Assembly (NCBI GenBank): GCA_003158115.1
Contig: PMGM01000047.1
Span: forward strand, 176 to 40,785
Source: Methanobacterium sp.
GTDB lineage: Archaea > Methanobacteriota > Methanobacteria > Methanobacteriales > Methanobacteriaceae
Direction: 5' to 3'
Length of the DNA: 40,610 nucleotides
Shown: piece after piece, positions 1 through 8,200 of the stretch
Layout of the letters: every line of letters begins with the position of its first letter
Position numbering within the stretch: position 1 is the stretch's first letter
Notes under the pieces: model-generated
Seen by the model: only the letters and a program-made list of their open reading frames with translations
Databases searched by the model: none
What the model was told of the DNA's origin: nothing
Made by a program: the position numbers and the translations under genes

Positions 1-106
1 CCAAATATTTTTTTTAATAAATTTTAATGTTGGAAACATTTTTTTCAGAAAATTTTACATCAATGAACAACAAAATAATAGTAAATAAACCTTGAGGTGA
101 AAGTAA

Positions 107-325
107 ATGTCTGAAGAAAAACAGGTTTTCGAAGTACTTGATGAGGTTAAAAGTTTAGGAGAAATCATCACCCGTTGCATAGAAAAGGGGGAGATGGATA
201 ACAAATTGGTTGCAAACTGGACATTTGACACTCTTCAATTAGTTGGAAAAATAGGAAAATTGGTTGAAGAAGTTGAAGAAAGACTGGATCTTTTGGAAGA
301 AGAAGTAGAAAAGAAAAAATTTTAA
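107..325 (+). CDS. Small acidic helical protein of unknown function
   Basis: This is a 72-residue protein that I do not recognise. It is rich in Glu and Lys, and its C-terminal half (about residues 45-70) has leucine/valine spacing typical of a short coiled coil or helical hairpin. There is no signal peptide, membrane segment or cysteine motif. The start is supported by a GAGGTG Shine-Dalgarno sequence about 8 bases upstream of the ATG. It is a single gene whose 3' end faces the next gene across a T-rich/A-rich stretch. The codon use and ribosome-binding site make it a credible gene; the function is unknown. Confidence 0.7.
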   Translation: MSEEKQVFEVLDEVKSLGEIITRCIEKGEMDNKLVANWTFDTLQLVGKIGKLVEEVEERLDLLEEEVEKKKF

Positions 326-340
326 TTCGATATACCAAAT

Positions 341-366
341 TTATTTTATTTTTTTTACAAAAAAAG
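341..366. terminator. Bidirectional T-rich/A-rich terminator between convergent genes
   Basis: A run of T (about 349-356) followed directly by a run of A (359-365) lies between two convergent genes. Archaeal termination relies on U-rich tracts, so this stretch can end transcription in both directions. Confidence 0.4.
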
Positions 367-396
367 GGGATTTTCTACTTTAATTATTAAAATATG

Positions 397-1053
397 TTAA
401 AATTTGTTTTTAACATATAAATAATCGTTGTATCTATTAATATTCACTAGCTCAAGATCGTTAAGTGCGGGGGTTCCGTAGAAAACAACATTGTTAGATT
501 TCATCTCCCTTAATACTGGATTTAAATTGTTTTGATGATCTGGCAGATAGTTTAAAAGAAGCTTGGAATGACATACGAATGGCATTCCCAGACCTTCTGC
601 AGATTCTAAAAAACCAGTTTCTTTTCTTGCCAATATTGATACTATATTTTCGGGATTTTCATATTTAATTGCATTTTTTATTAATTTCGTCATAGTATTA
701 TAGGTAACAGTGGGTTGGTCTGCAGCTACACAGAGACATAAACCAGATTCAATATTTTTAACTCCATTAAGGAGTGTTTGTGACAATTCAAAATTAAGAT
801 CTTGGTTGTAAATTATCTTTACTCTCTCATCTGAAAAATCTTTTAAAACACCATTTATTTCTTCACTATAATGGCCAAGCACCACTACACAATTCTTAAC
901 TCCAGATTCAAGAACATTTTCTATTGTACGTATTATTACTGGTTTACCTTTGAGGTCCATTAGCAGTTTGTGTTCTATTCTTATGCCCTTGGATAATAGG
1001 TCTTCTCTCATTCTCCTGTTTTTCCCTGCTGCGGTTATAACTGCTGAAACCAT
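397..1053 (-). CDS. MobA/MocA-like nucleotidyltransferase
   Basis: A 218-residue protein of the NTP-transferase (GT-A fold) family. The N-terminus carries the nucleotide-binding signature: ITAAGKNRRM at about residues 6-15, then HKLLMDLKGKP. A second family motif, AADQPTV, lies near residue 110 and includes the metal-binding Asp. These match MobA/MocA-type enzymes that transfer a nucleotide to molybdopterin or similar cofactors, but the substrate cannot be read from the sequence; methanogens also use relatives of this fold for sugar nucleotides and CofC-type reactions. The ATG is preceded by AAGGTGATT, a strong site. It is probably monocistronic. It is a soluble cytoplasmic protein. Confidence 0.75.
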   Translation of the reverse strand: MVSAVITAAGKNRRMREDLLSKGIRIEHKLLMDLKGKPVIIRTIENVLESGVKNCVVVLGHYSEEINGVLKDFSDERVKIIYNQDLNFELSQTLLNGVKNIESGLCLCVAADQPTVTYNTMTKLIKNAIKYENPENIVSILARKETGFLESAEGLGMPFVCHSKLLLNYLPDHQNNLNPVLREMKSNNVVFYGTPALNDLELVNINRYNDYLYVKNKF

Positions 1054-1144
1054 ACAATCACCTTTTTATAGATATATTGGAATTTTATCAAACGATTTGA
1101 TATTATTAAGATTAATCACTGAATAAATAAATAAAAAAAAGGAA

Positions 1145-2320
1145 TTAAGGTGTGTACTGTATGGCTTTTGCAAATATCTGCATGGTTGTACCGCTACCCA
1201 CAGTCCATATAACAATCTTTAAAGGATAATCTGTTGGATTATAAACTTTTATTCCTGAAGAGGGATTAACACTGATTGTCACGGATAAAAATCCACTGCT
1301 CATACCTGATGGTAGAGGGCAACCTGCTGCCATAACGGCAGCTCTTAATGCCCTTCCTGGAGGACAAGCACCATGTGATGGATAACCTCCTACTGATGCA
1401 TCATAAACACCTGTAAATGTTACATCATCCTTCCCTGTTGCCCATGTATGTGGTGGAATAACTGTGTTATTCCATCCTTTAACAAATGTCCTTGCATTTT
1501 CTTCACGTAATACATTGTTGTACTGTGCATAGTATCCAAGTACACTGTTACCAGTCCCGACAACATTTTGATTGGTTGCTCCGTTGTAGATCATGACAGG
1601 TGCTCCCGAAGGATATTCTAACATATATTCATTAGTATAGTTACTCAGTTCTGTTTTAATTTGGTTGGGAGTTATACTATTTCTGCCATCGTTAAACGAT
1701 GTTAAAGAATAATCCAGAGTAATTGAATCACCTATATCAGAATCATTATACCACTGTTTAAGTGCTGAATCTGTAACATAGATAGATGGTACTGTACTGT
1801 TACTTATATCTGCAGCTGAAACATTTTTAACTGTTTTATTTTGAGTTACAATATTTATTCCCTTTGCTGTTTTGACTGCAGTTGTATAAGGTGTTTTAAA
1901 TCCCCAAACAAAAGTTCCGGGTGGAGTAACATCAAGTTTTCCATTGTTAATAACAAGCATACCAGGGCCGTTGAATCCTGTTGCATAACCGCTACGAGAT
2001 ATGTTCCTCCCGGTGATAGCATCTATCGGAGTTTGTACAGATCCCGTTGCAATTGCTGTGATAAAGTCAGTATATTGATTGTCTTTTAAATCTTCAATTA
2101 AATATTCTGGATGGTAAATAAGTGGAACCTTACGAATTTTACTACTGCTAACAACAAGATCACCATTATAAACCGTATCCCCTACATTAAGTGATGAAAT
2201 TTCTGTAGGACTTTGAGCAGGAACATAGGCATCTACAGTTTTTGCAATAGAAAACATTCCCACAGCTAGAATAACTAAAATTAATATTATAATTCCAGGA
2301 TTTTTTAAATAATTTACCAG
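1145..2320 (-). CDS. Membrane-anchored extracellular protein, possibly VanW-like; unusual start
   Basis: A secreted or surface protein of about 390 residues. The only in-frame ATG/GTG (2263) has no ribosome-binding site and would cut into a hydrophobic stretch. Reading upstream in the same frame gives a single membrane anchor (GIIILILVILAVGMFSIA) beginning from a CTG at 2320, 7 bases after GGAGGG. The rest is polar, rich in Asn, Thr, Tyr and Gly, as in extracellular archaeal proteins. Near the C-terminus, a G-A-C-P-P-G-R segment followed about 40 residues later by NPTDYPLKIVI resembles the end of VanW-family domains (NxTDYPI-type motif). I rate that resemblance as weak. Function unknown; a role at the pseudomurein wall is a guess from the location beside a Mur ligase. 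Confidence 0.6.
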   Translation of the reverse strand: MVNYLKNPGIIILILVILAVGMFSIAKTVDAYVPAQSPTEISSLNVGDTVYNGDLVVSSSKIRKVPLIYHPEYLIEDLKDNQYTDFITAIATGSVQTPIDAITGRNISRSGYATGFNGPGMLVINNGKLDVTPPGTFVWGFKTPYTTAVKTAKGINIVTQNKTVKNVSAADISNSTVPSIYVTDSALKQWYNDSDIGDSITLDYSLTSFNDGRNSITPNQIKTELSNYTNEYMLEYPSGAPVMIYNGATNQNVVGTGNSVLGYYAQYNNVLREENARTFVKGWNNTVIPPHTWATGKDDVTFTGVYDASVGGYPSHGACPPGRALRAAVMAAGCPLPSGMSSGFLSVTISVNPSSGIKVYNPTDYPLKIVIWTVGSGTTMQIFAKAIQYTP

Positions 2321-2346
2321 AAAAAGTCCCTCCTATCACACATCAT
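2314..2346 (-). other. Ten-codon mini-ORF overlapping the start of the surface-protein gene
   Basis: An ATGATG at 2346-2341 with GGAGAGG 4-7 bases upstream opens a 10-codon frame ending in TAA at 2316-2314, so it overlaps the CTG candidate start of the gene at 1145-2320. It passes through a run of five T (2321-2325). One extra T there would fuse it in frame to the hydrophobic anchor and give a textbook signal-anchor N-terminus. It is therefore either a short leader ORF or the true start displaced by a single-base indel. Confidence 0.45.
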
Positions 2347-2478
2347 ACTACCTCTCCTAAACCATTCCCCAATACTTTTATTAAATTAAGTATTTGTGTT
2401 GAAAACTATTTATAGTATATGATTTTGTTTATGGATTGTAGTTATAAAGTGGAAATATGTGTAAGAATATGATATTAG

Positions 2479-3729
2479 CTAATAATTTTTAATACTTTTT
2501 GAAATCTCATTTAAGGCATTTTGGAGGGATATAATCTTTTTTTGACCATTTCCGCCTATGAATATGTTTTTATACTTCTTGGTACAGTTTAATGCAAATT
2601 CCACGACTTGTGAAACTTCATCTAAGATGCAAATTTTACCATTATATCCTTCAGCTTCTAAAATTTCCTTTGCCATGTCGGTGGTATTATCTAATCCTGG
2701 AAATAATACTACAAGATCTGGTTTTGCATCTTTGACTTCTTTTAGGATACTATATCTATGTTTTTCATTTTTTCGAGGTGTTCCAATTATTATAACATCC
2801 ATTTTGGCTTCATTAAAAACAGCAGCAACGGCATCTGAGTTGTCTGTTTTTCCAATTATGATCTTAGAGTTTCTGAAATTGATAGATATAGTTCTACCCT
2901 TAACATTGTTGAAATTACTTAGAACGTTATTTATAAATTTGGGGTATATTCCTAAAATTTCAGCAGCCTTAAAAGCCCCTGAAGCATTTTCTTGATTGAA
3001 TTCTCCAAATAATTTCAACTCGCGATGGTTTGAATCGAATAAAAATGTTTTATTTGCACAATCAACACATTTCATGAGTAAAGAATCTTTTCCATTTAAA
3101 ATAGCTTGTTTTTTTCCTTTTAAAAACTTACAAACGGATTTTCTATAATTTTCTAATGATATATGGTAACCCATATGATCATTTCCAATATTGGTAACTA
3201 TAACCATGTCAATGTTGAAGACGTACGATGCATAATCCAGGGTCATATCACAGACTTCAACTATCATAACATCATATTTATTTTCTGATGCTTCTAGTAT
3301 CATTTTGGTATATCCCTCAAAACCTCCCCCTGCATTTCCTCCTAAAAGAATATTTAAGCCTGATTTTTCAAGTATATCATTCAACATGTAACATGTGGTT
3401 GTCTTTCCATTAGTTCCAGTTACAGCAATTGTAAAAATTGATTTATGAGCTGAAATAACGTCAGAAATAAGTCTATTCTCTTTTTTAATGCTTTTTGCAA
3501 GATTTGTGTGCCATAGACCGGGACTTAGAACTACTGCATCTGCTGTATTTATCTTTGTTGTGTCATGTAAACCAAGATCAATATCCAAATACTCATGTTC
3601 AAATTCGGACAAATCGATATCTTTATTAAGATCAGAAGCGTAAACATGATTTCCATAATCAAGAAGACTTTTAACCGCATGTTTACCTTCGGTTCCTAAT
3701 CCTAAAACAGCTATATTTATTTTATCCAT
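2479..3729 (-). CDS. MurD-like Mur ligase, probable pseudomurein biosynthesis
   Basis: A 416-residue ATP-dependent Mur ligase homologue. The N-terminus has a Rossmann glycine motif (AVLGLGTEG, residues 8-16) and the MurD-like VVLSPGLWH (about 67-74). The central domain has the P-loop TGTNGKTTT (104-112), a catalytic acidic strand (IVEVCDMT) and the TNIGNDHMGYH motif. Mur ligases add amino acids to UDP-linked precursors; Methanobacteriales use archaeal homologues to build the peptide of pseudomurein, so this is the likely role, with the specific amino acid unknown. The ATG follows GGGTGA. The gene is transcribed away from hypD, so the two share a 190-base control region. Confidence 0.8.
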   Translation of the reverse strand: MDKINIAVLGLGTEGKHAVKSLLDYGNHVYASDLNKDIDLSEFEHEYLDIDLGLHDTTKINTADAVVLSPGLWHTNLAKSIKKENRLISDVISAHKSIFTIAVTGTNGKTTTCYMLNDILEKSGLNILLGGNAGGGFEGYTKMILEASENKYDVMIVEVCDMTLDYASYVFNIDMVIVTNIGNDHMGYHISLENYRKSVCKFLKGKKQAILNGKDSLLMKCVDCANKTFLFDSNHRELKLFGEFNQENASGAFKAAEILGIYPKFINNVLSNFNNVKGRTISINFRNSKIIIGKTDNSDAVAAVFNEAKMDVIIIGTPRKNEKHRYSILKEVKDAKPDLVVLFPGLDNTTDMAKEILEAEGYNGKICILDEVSQVVEFALNCTKKYKNIFIGGNGQKKIISLQNALNEISKSIKNY

Positions 3730-3821
3730 TGATTCACCCAGTTTTGATAATTTTCGATTACTTTAAATGACAAACAAGATTTAATACTGAATTTATTTAC
3801 ACCTATTTTTATCTATCTGTT

Positions 3822-3860
3822 TTTACAATAGATTATATCAAGGTAATAGAATATTGTAAA
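3822..3860. promoter_or_regulatory. 9-bp inverted repeat in the divergent Mur ligase/hypD region
   Basis: TTTACAATA (3822-3830) and its exact reverse complement TATTGTAAA (3852-3860) are separated by 21 bases, so the centres of the two arms are 30 bp (about three helical turns) apart. The position between two divergent genes fits a regulator site, though AT-rich DNA yields such repeats by chance fairly often. Confidence 0.3.
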
Positions 3861-3919
3861 TGAATTATTGTACTATAACGATCTAAATTTCAATTATTAA
3901 AACTTATCATGGTGGCATA

Positions 3920-4978
3920 ATGAAAAACTTATCTAAAGAAATTATACAAAGAATAGAAAAAATCTCAAGACCAGTAAAGATAATGCATGTTTGCGGATCA
4001 CATGAACATACCATAATGCAGCATGGAATTAGAACACTCATACCCAAAGAGGTAGAAATTGTTGCAGGACCTGGATGTCCAGTCTGTTGTGTGCCATCAA
4101 GGGAGGTTGATGAGTGCTTGTATCTTGCAAGGAATGGGGTTACTATCGCAACATTTGGAGATATGTTAAGGGTTCCTGGAACTACAGGATCTTTAGCAGA
4201 TGCTAAAGCAGATGGTGCTGATGTTAGGATAGTTTATGGGGTCAACAATGCAGTTGAAATGGCACAAAAAATAGATAATGAAATAGTTTTTATGGCTGCA
4301 GGATTTGAAACTACTGCTCCAACAACAGCTGCTGAATTGGTTAATGGTCCGCCTGAAAATTTTTCAGTTCTATCAAGCCACAGGCTTATACCACCAGCCC
4401 TTAAATTTCTTATAGAATCGGGAGAAGTCAATCTCAATGCTTTAATCGAGCCAGGACATGTATCAACCATAATAGGGACCAAACCATACGAACCATTTTC
4501 TGAAAAATATGGAATTCCACAAGTTGTTGCAGGATTTAACCCATTTGATGTACTTATATCAATTTATATGGTATTAAAACAGTTTAAAGATGGTAAGGCT
4601 GAGGTTCAAAACGAGTACAAGCGTGCTGTTAGAGAAGAAGGAAATATAAAAGCCCAAGAACTTCTCGATGAAGTTTTTTATATAACCAGCCGAGAATGGA
4701 GAGGATTTCCAACAATACCAGATTCTGTTTATGAAGTTAAGAAAGAATTTTCCAATTTCAATGCTCGAGAAAAATTCGATATAGAAATTGGAGAATCTCA
4801 ACCTCTTGTAACCGGATGTATTTGTGGTCCAATCCTTAGGGGGGTAGCAAGACCAGAAGAATGCAAACTTTTCAAAACTGAATGTAATCCAATGAATCCT
4901 GTAGGGGCTTGTATGGTTAGTAAAGAGGGAACATGTAATATCGCTTTTAGATATGGATCCTTCGATCCATCGGTGTAA
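3920..4978 (+). CDS. hypD: Hydrogenase maturation protein HypD
   Basis: A 352-residue HypD, full length for the family. HypD is the Fe-S scaffold that, with HypC, assembles the Fe(CN)2CO group of [NiFe] hydrogenases. Diagnostic features are CGSHEHTIMQHG near residue 25, GPGCPVCCVP at 51-59, the FGDMLRVPG and FETTAPTTA motifs, and a C-terminal cysteine cluster (GCICGPILRG, then Cys residues in the last 50 positions) that binds the [4Fe-4S] cluster. A methanogen needs it for its F420-reducing, Mvh and Eha/Ehb hydrogenases. GGTGG lies 5 bases before the ATG. No other hyp gene is nearby in the window, which is usual for these archaea. Confidence 0.97.
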   Translation: MKNLSKEIIQRIEKISRPVKIMHVCGSHEHTIMQHGIRTLIPKEVEIVAGPGCPVCCVPSREVDECLYLARNGVTIATFGDMLRVPGTTGSLADAKADGADVRIVYGVNNAVEMAQKIDNEIVFMAAGFETTAPTTAAELVNGPPENFSVLSSHRLIPPALKFLIESGEVNLNALIEPGHVSTIIGTKPYEPFSEKYGIPQVVAGFNPFDVLISIYMVLKQFKDGKAEVQNEYKRAVREEGNIKAQELLDEVFYITSREWRGFPTIPDSVYEVKKEFSNFNAREKFDIEIGESQPLVTGCICGPILRGVARPEECKLFKTECNPMNPVGACMVSKEGTCNIAFRYGSFDPSV

Positions 4979-5017
4979 AATATTTGAATTTCAATTAAAA
5001 GATAAAAAGGTGACTTT

Positions 5018-5692
5018 ATGATAAAGGCATTAGCCCTAGATATTGACGGCACAATTACCGATAAAAATAGGAGAGGTTGTATTAGTGCAATAGATACTAT
5101 TTATCGTGTTGAAGAATCGGGTATTCCAGTTATTATAACAACGGGTAATATATTATGTTTTACAAATGCATTATCTATATTTTTGGCAACTTCTGGAGGT
5201 ATTGTAGCTGAAAATGGAGGGGTAATTGAATATCATGGTTCTAGAAATGTTCTTGGAAATTTTGAAGTATGTTTGGATGCATATAATCATCTTAAATCAG
5301 AATTACCCGTTGAAAAAGTTCAAAACTCCCATTTAAGAATTTCAGAAATAGCAATTACCAGAAAATTTCCTGTTCAAACCATTAAAGAAATTCTGAAAGA
5401 CTTTGATGTCAGGGTTTATGACAGTAAATTTGCAATACACATTACCGACCCATTTGTAAGCAAGGGTTCTTCGGTTATTAAGGTTGCAGAAAATATAGAT
5501 GTTAAAGCCAGTGAAATCCTAGCAATAGGTGATAGTGAAAATGATATAGAATTTTTACAGGCGGTAGGTGTTAAAGTAGCTGTTTCAAATGCTGACCAAG
5601 AATTGAAGGATATAGCAGATTATGTAACTAACCAGCCTCATGGAAACGGGGTTAAAGAAGCGGTTGAGAAATATATTTTTGGAGTTAATTAA
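5018..5692 (+). CDS. HAD-family phosphatase, phosphoglycolate phosphatase type
   Basis: A 224-residue HAD hydrolase of the archaeal phosphoglycolate phosphatase (TA0175-like) type. Motif I is LALDIDGTIT with nucleophile Asp8 and Asp10; motif II is the TTGN segment near residue 42; Lys in FVSKGSS is motif III; GDSENDIEF near residue 171 is motif IV. The long insert between motifs II and III is the C2-type cap. The likely reaction is dephosphorylation of 2-phosphoglycolate, but substrate assignment within HAD families is unreliable. AAGGTGA precedes the ATG. It lies 39 bases after hypD and 87 bases before the PmbA-like gene, so co-transcription is possible. Confidence 0.85.
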   Translation: MIKALALDIDGTITDKNRRGCISAIDTIYRVEESGIPVIITTGNILCFTNALSIFLATSGGIVAENGGVIEYHGSRNVLGNFEVCLDAYNHLKSELPVEKVQNSHLRISEIAITRKFPVQTIKEILKDFDVRVYDSKFAIHITDPFVSKGSSVIKVAENIDVKASEILAIGDSENDIEFLQAVGVKVAVSNADQELKDIADYVTNQPHGNGVKEAVEKYIFGVN

Positions 5693-5779
5693 TAAAAGTG
5701 TATTTCCCAAATGAATCATTTGTTAAAATTTAATATTACTTCAATTATGTTGAATCTTAGACATTCGAGGTGTAAAAAT

Positions 5780-7084
5780 ATGATGCATGATGTAGCGAAC
5801 CAAACCCTTGATCTAGCCCTTAAATATACAGATCAAGCTGAAATTTATGTTGAGAAGGAAGAAGGAGTCAATGTTGATATCAAGAAAGATAAAGTTGACT
5901 TTGCAAAGGAAGCTTTCACATTTGGTGTGGGAATAAGAGTTATCCTTGATGGGAAGATGGGGTTCTCTTACACAACCAACCTTGATAAGCTTGAAGATAC
6001 AGTTAAAAGTGCGATTTTTAATGCTAAATCTAATGAAGTAGATGAAAACTTTGCATTTGCACCTAAATCTAAATATCCTGATATAAAGGGCATTTTTGAC
6101 CCTAAAATTGAGTATCTAGAATTAGAAGAAATGGTAAGTTTCGGAAAAGTCATGCTTGAAACGGTTTTAGATGAGAAATGTGAACCTACATCTGGTGGTT
6201 TCCAAACAGGCTACAGCAAGTTTATAATAGCCAATTCTGAAGGTGCAGTTTCTCAAGATGTTTCATCTATTTTTTCAGGTTACATATCAGTTAATGTGGA
6301 TGATGGTGAGAATGTATCAACAGCAAGTGAATCTGATTCATCTAGATATTTAGACATAGATCCGGTAGATATAGCAAAAAATGCATGTAAAATTGCAAAA
6401 GATTCACGAAAAGGCTTACCAGTTGAAACTGCCGATTTTCCAGTTATTCTTGACCATCATGCTGCATCAGGACTTATTGCAACATTTTCAAGTGCATTTA
6501 ATGCAGATAATGTTCAGAGGGGAAGGTCTGTTTTTGCAGATAAAATGGGTCAAGAAGTTGTATCCAGCTCTTTAAGTATATATGATGATGGAATACTTGA
6601 AGGTGGCCTTCAATCTGCAACCAGTGATGGTGAAGGTGTATCCAGTCAGAGAACACCATTAATCGAGAGAGGTATCTTGAAAAACTTTTTATACGATATT
6701 TACACGGCTAAAAAGGGAGGAGTGGAACCAACAGGTAATGGGATGAGATCATCGTATGGTGATATGCCGGCTGTAGGTTTATCCAATTTAGTACTAGACT
6801 TTGATGATATAAAAGAAATATCAACGATTGATGATGGGATACTTATCACAGACGTTCTTGGGGCTCATACAGCAAATCCAATATCGGGAGATTTTTCTGT
6901 AGAAGCAATGAATGCTTTTAAAATTGAAAATGGAGAGTTAAAACATCCAATAAAAAAGGCAATGCTTTCAGGGAACATATTCCAAGCCATGGAAGTCGCT
7001 TCTGCAGCAACAGCCGATAAACGTAAAATAGGGCCTTTTGTACTTCCTCAAATATTAGTTGAAAATTTAAGAGTAGTTGGTTAA
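5780..7084 (+). CDS. TldD/PmbA family protein, PmbA (TldE) type
   Basis: A 434-residue protein of the TldD/PmbA family. I place the start at ATG 5780, which has GAGGTG 7 bases upstream; the open frame extends 23 codons further but that part is low complexity and lacks a ribosome-binding site. Residues near the middle (VILDHHAASGLI) occupy the position of the metalloprotease HExxxH motif of TldD but lack it, so this is the PmbA/TldE-like partner. In bacteria TldD-TldE is a heterodimeric peptidase that trims modified peptides. The C-terminus (NPISGDFSVEA) fits the family. Its stop codon overlaps the start of the next gene (TAATG), so it was translationally coupled to the now broken radical SAM gene. 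Confidence 0.88.
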   Translation: MMHDVANQTLDLALKYTDQAEIYVEKEEGVNVDIKKDKVDFAKEAFTFGVGIRVILDGKMGFSYTTNLDKLEDTVKSAIFNAKSNEVDENFAFAPKSKYPDIKGIFDPKIEYLELEEMVSFGKVMLETVLDEKCEPTSGGFQTGYSKFIIANSEGAVSQDVSSIFSGYISVNVDDGENVSTASESDSSRYLDIDPVDIAKNACKIAKDSRKGLPVETADFPVILDHHAASGLIATFSSAFNADNVQRGRSVFADKMGQEVVSSSLSIYDDGILEGGLQSATSDGEGVSSQRTPLIERGILKNFLYDIYTAKKGGVEPTGNGMRSSYGDMPAVGLSNLVLDFDDIKEISTIDDGILITDVLGAHTANPISGDFSVEAMNAFKIENGELKHPIKKAMLSGNIFQAMEVASAATADKRKIGPFVLPQILVENLRVVG

Positions 7085-8128
7085 TGTTACCCAAAGATAT
7101 GATAGGTCAGTACAGTGGAAGTCTTAGACTAGCACTTCAGAATTACTTTAAAATATCTTTGAATGAAAAACCATCAAGGACGAAAATTTCTTCAACTATC
7201 CTAGCAGATTCCACAATGGATTTAGAGGCAATGATAAGTGAACACGATCGGATATTGGAGAATATCACTCAAAATATAATAAAATCTCATGGGGTGAACT
7301 GTTTACTCAAGATTTCTCTTTCATAGATCTTAAAATTAAAATTGCAGAAAGTTATTAGAGAAATGTGTGCTGTGTGAAAAAAAATGTAAAATCGATCGTA
7401 GATTTGAAATTGGTTCTTGTCAAGTTATTAAACCAATAATAGCCTCTGAATTTTTGCATATGGGTGAAGAAAAACCTCTAATACCCAGCCATACTATATT
7501 TTTTTCTGGCTGTAATTTCAAATGTACTTATGCCAAAATTGGGATATTAGTCAAAATCTAATCAATGGAATGATTTTAGATCCTGTTAAACTTGGATTGA
7601 TAATTGATTTGAGACATAAGCAAGGTTCAATGAATGTTAATTTTGTTGGAGGAGAACCTACACCGAATTTACACTACATTATGAAGACTATGAAAAACTC
7701 TGCTGAGAATATACCGGTCATATGGAACAGTAATTTATACCTATCCGAAATAGCAATTAAATTACTCGATGGATGCTGATGTTTATATCACAGATTTTAA
7801 GTATGGAAATGATAAATGTGCTGAAGATCTTTCTGGAATTTCTGACTACTCTGAAATTATAAGAAGAAATCATGAAATTGCATATGAATCAGGTGATATG
7901 ATCATCAGACACCTTGTACTTCCAAATCATGTTGAATGTTGTTCAAAACCAATTATAAAATGGATATTCAATAATTTGGGTTTAGATGTTGTTTTGAATA
8001 TAATGTCACAGTACAAACCTGTTTACAAAGCATCAGAACACTCTGATATTTTTAGATTACCTACAATGGATGAGGTCGATGAAGTTGTTTCATATGCGGA
8101 AACATTAGGTTTTGTGAATTTGATATAA
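7084..8128 (+). pseudogene. Frameshifted radical SAM protein (PflA-like, COG1313 type)
   Basis: The three frames together spell one radical SAM protein of about 345 residues, but no frame holds it whole. Order: frame 1 from ATG 7084 to about 7290; frame 3 (SWGELFTQDFSFIDLK) to about 7352; frame 2 (LLEKCVLCEKKC, then FFSGCNFKCTY) to about 7531; frame 1 (CQNWDISQN, FVGGEPTPN) to about 7775; frame 2 (ADVYITDFKYGND) to the stop at 8128. The first three shifts each equal one missing base, the last is +1 or -2. The radical SAM CxxxCxxC motif is itself split between its second and third Cys at TATGCC (7529-7534). Conserved N-terminal cysteines and the C-terminal domain remain readable, so decay looks recent. 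Sequencing error is the alternative, but neighbours are intact. Confidence 0.85.
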
Positions 8129-8200
8129 ATCGATGTTTATGTTAAAAAAACCTGAATATCAATTACTAATTGTTAAAATTTTTTTACAGGGGTTCAATAT

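Noticed and set aside
2558..2995. 145-codon open frame opposite the Mur ligase gene
   Set aside because: The minus-strand protein has clear Mur ligase motifs; the plus-strand product has none.
5711..5779. 23-codon N-terminal extension of the PmbA-like protein
   Set aside because: No ribosome-binding site at 5711, while GAGGTG sits correctly before ATG 5780.
7367..7561. Separate small genes at 7367-7561, 7522-7779 and 7769-8128
   Set aside because: Together they form successive parts of one radical SAM protein, so they are fragments of a broken gene.
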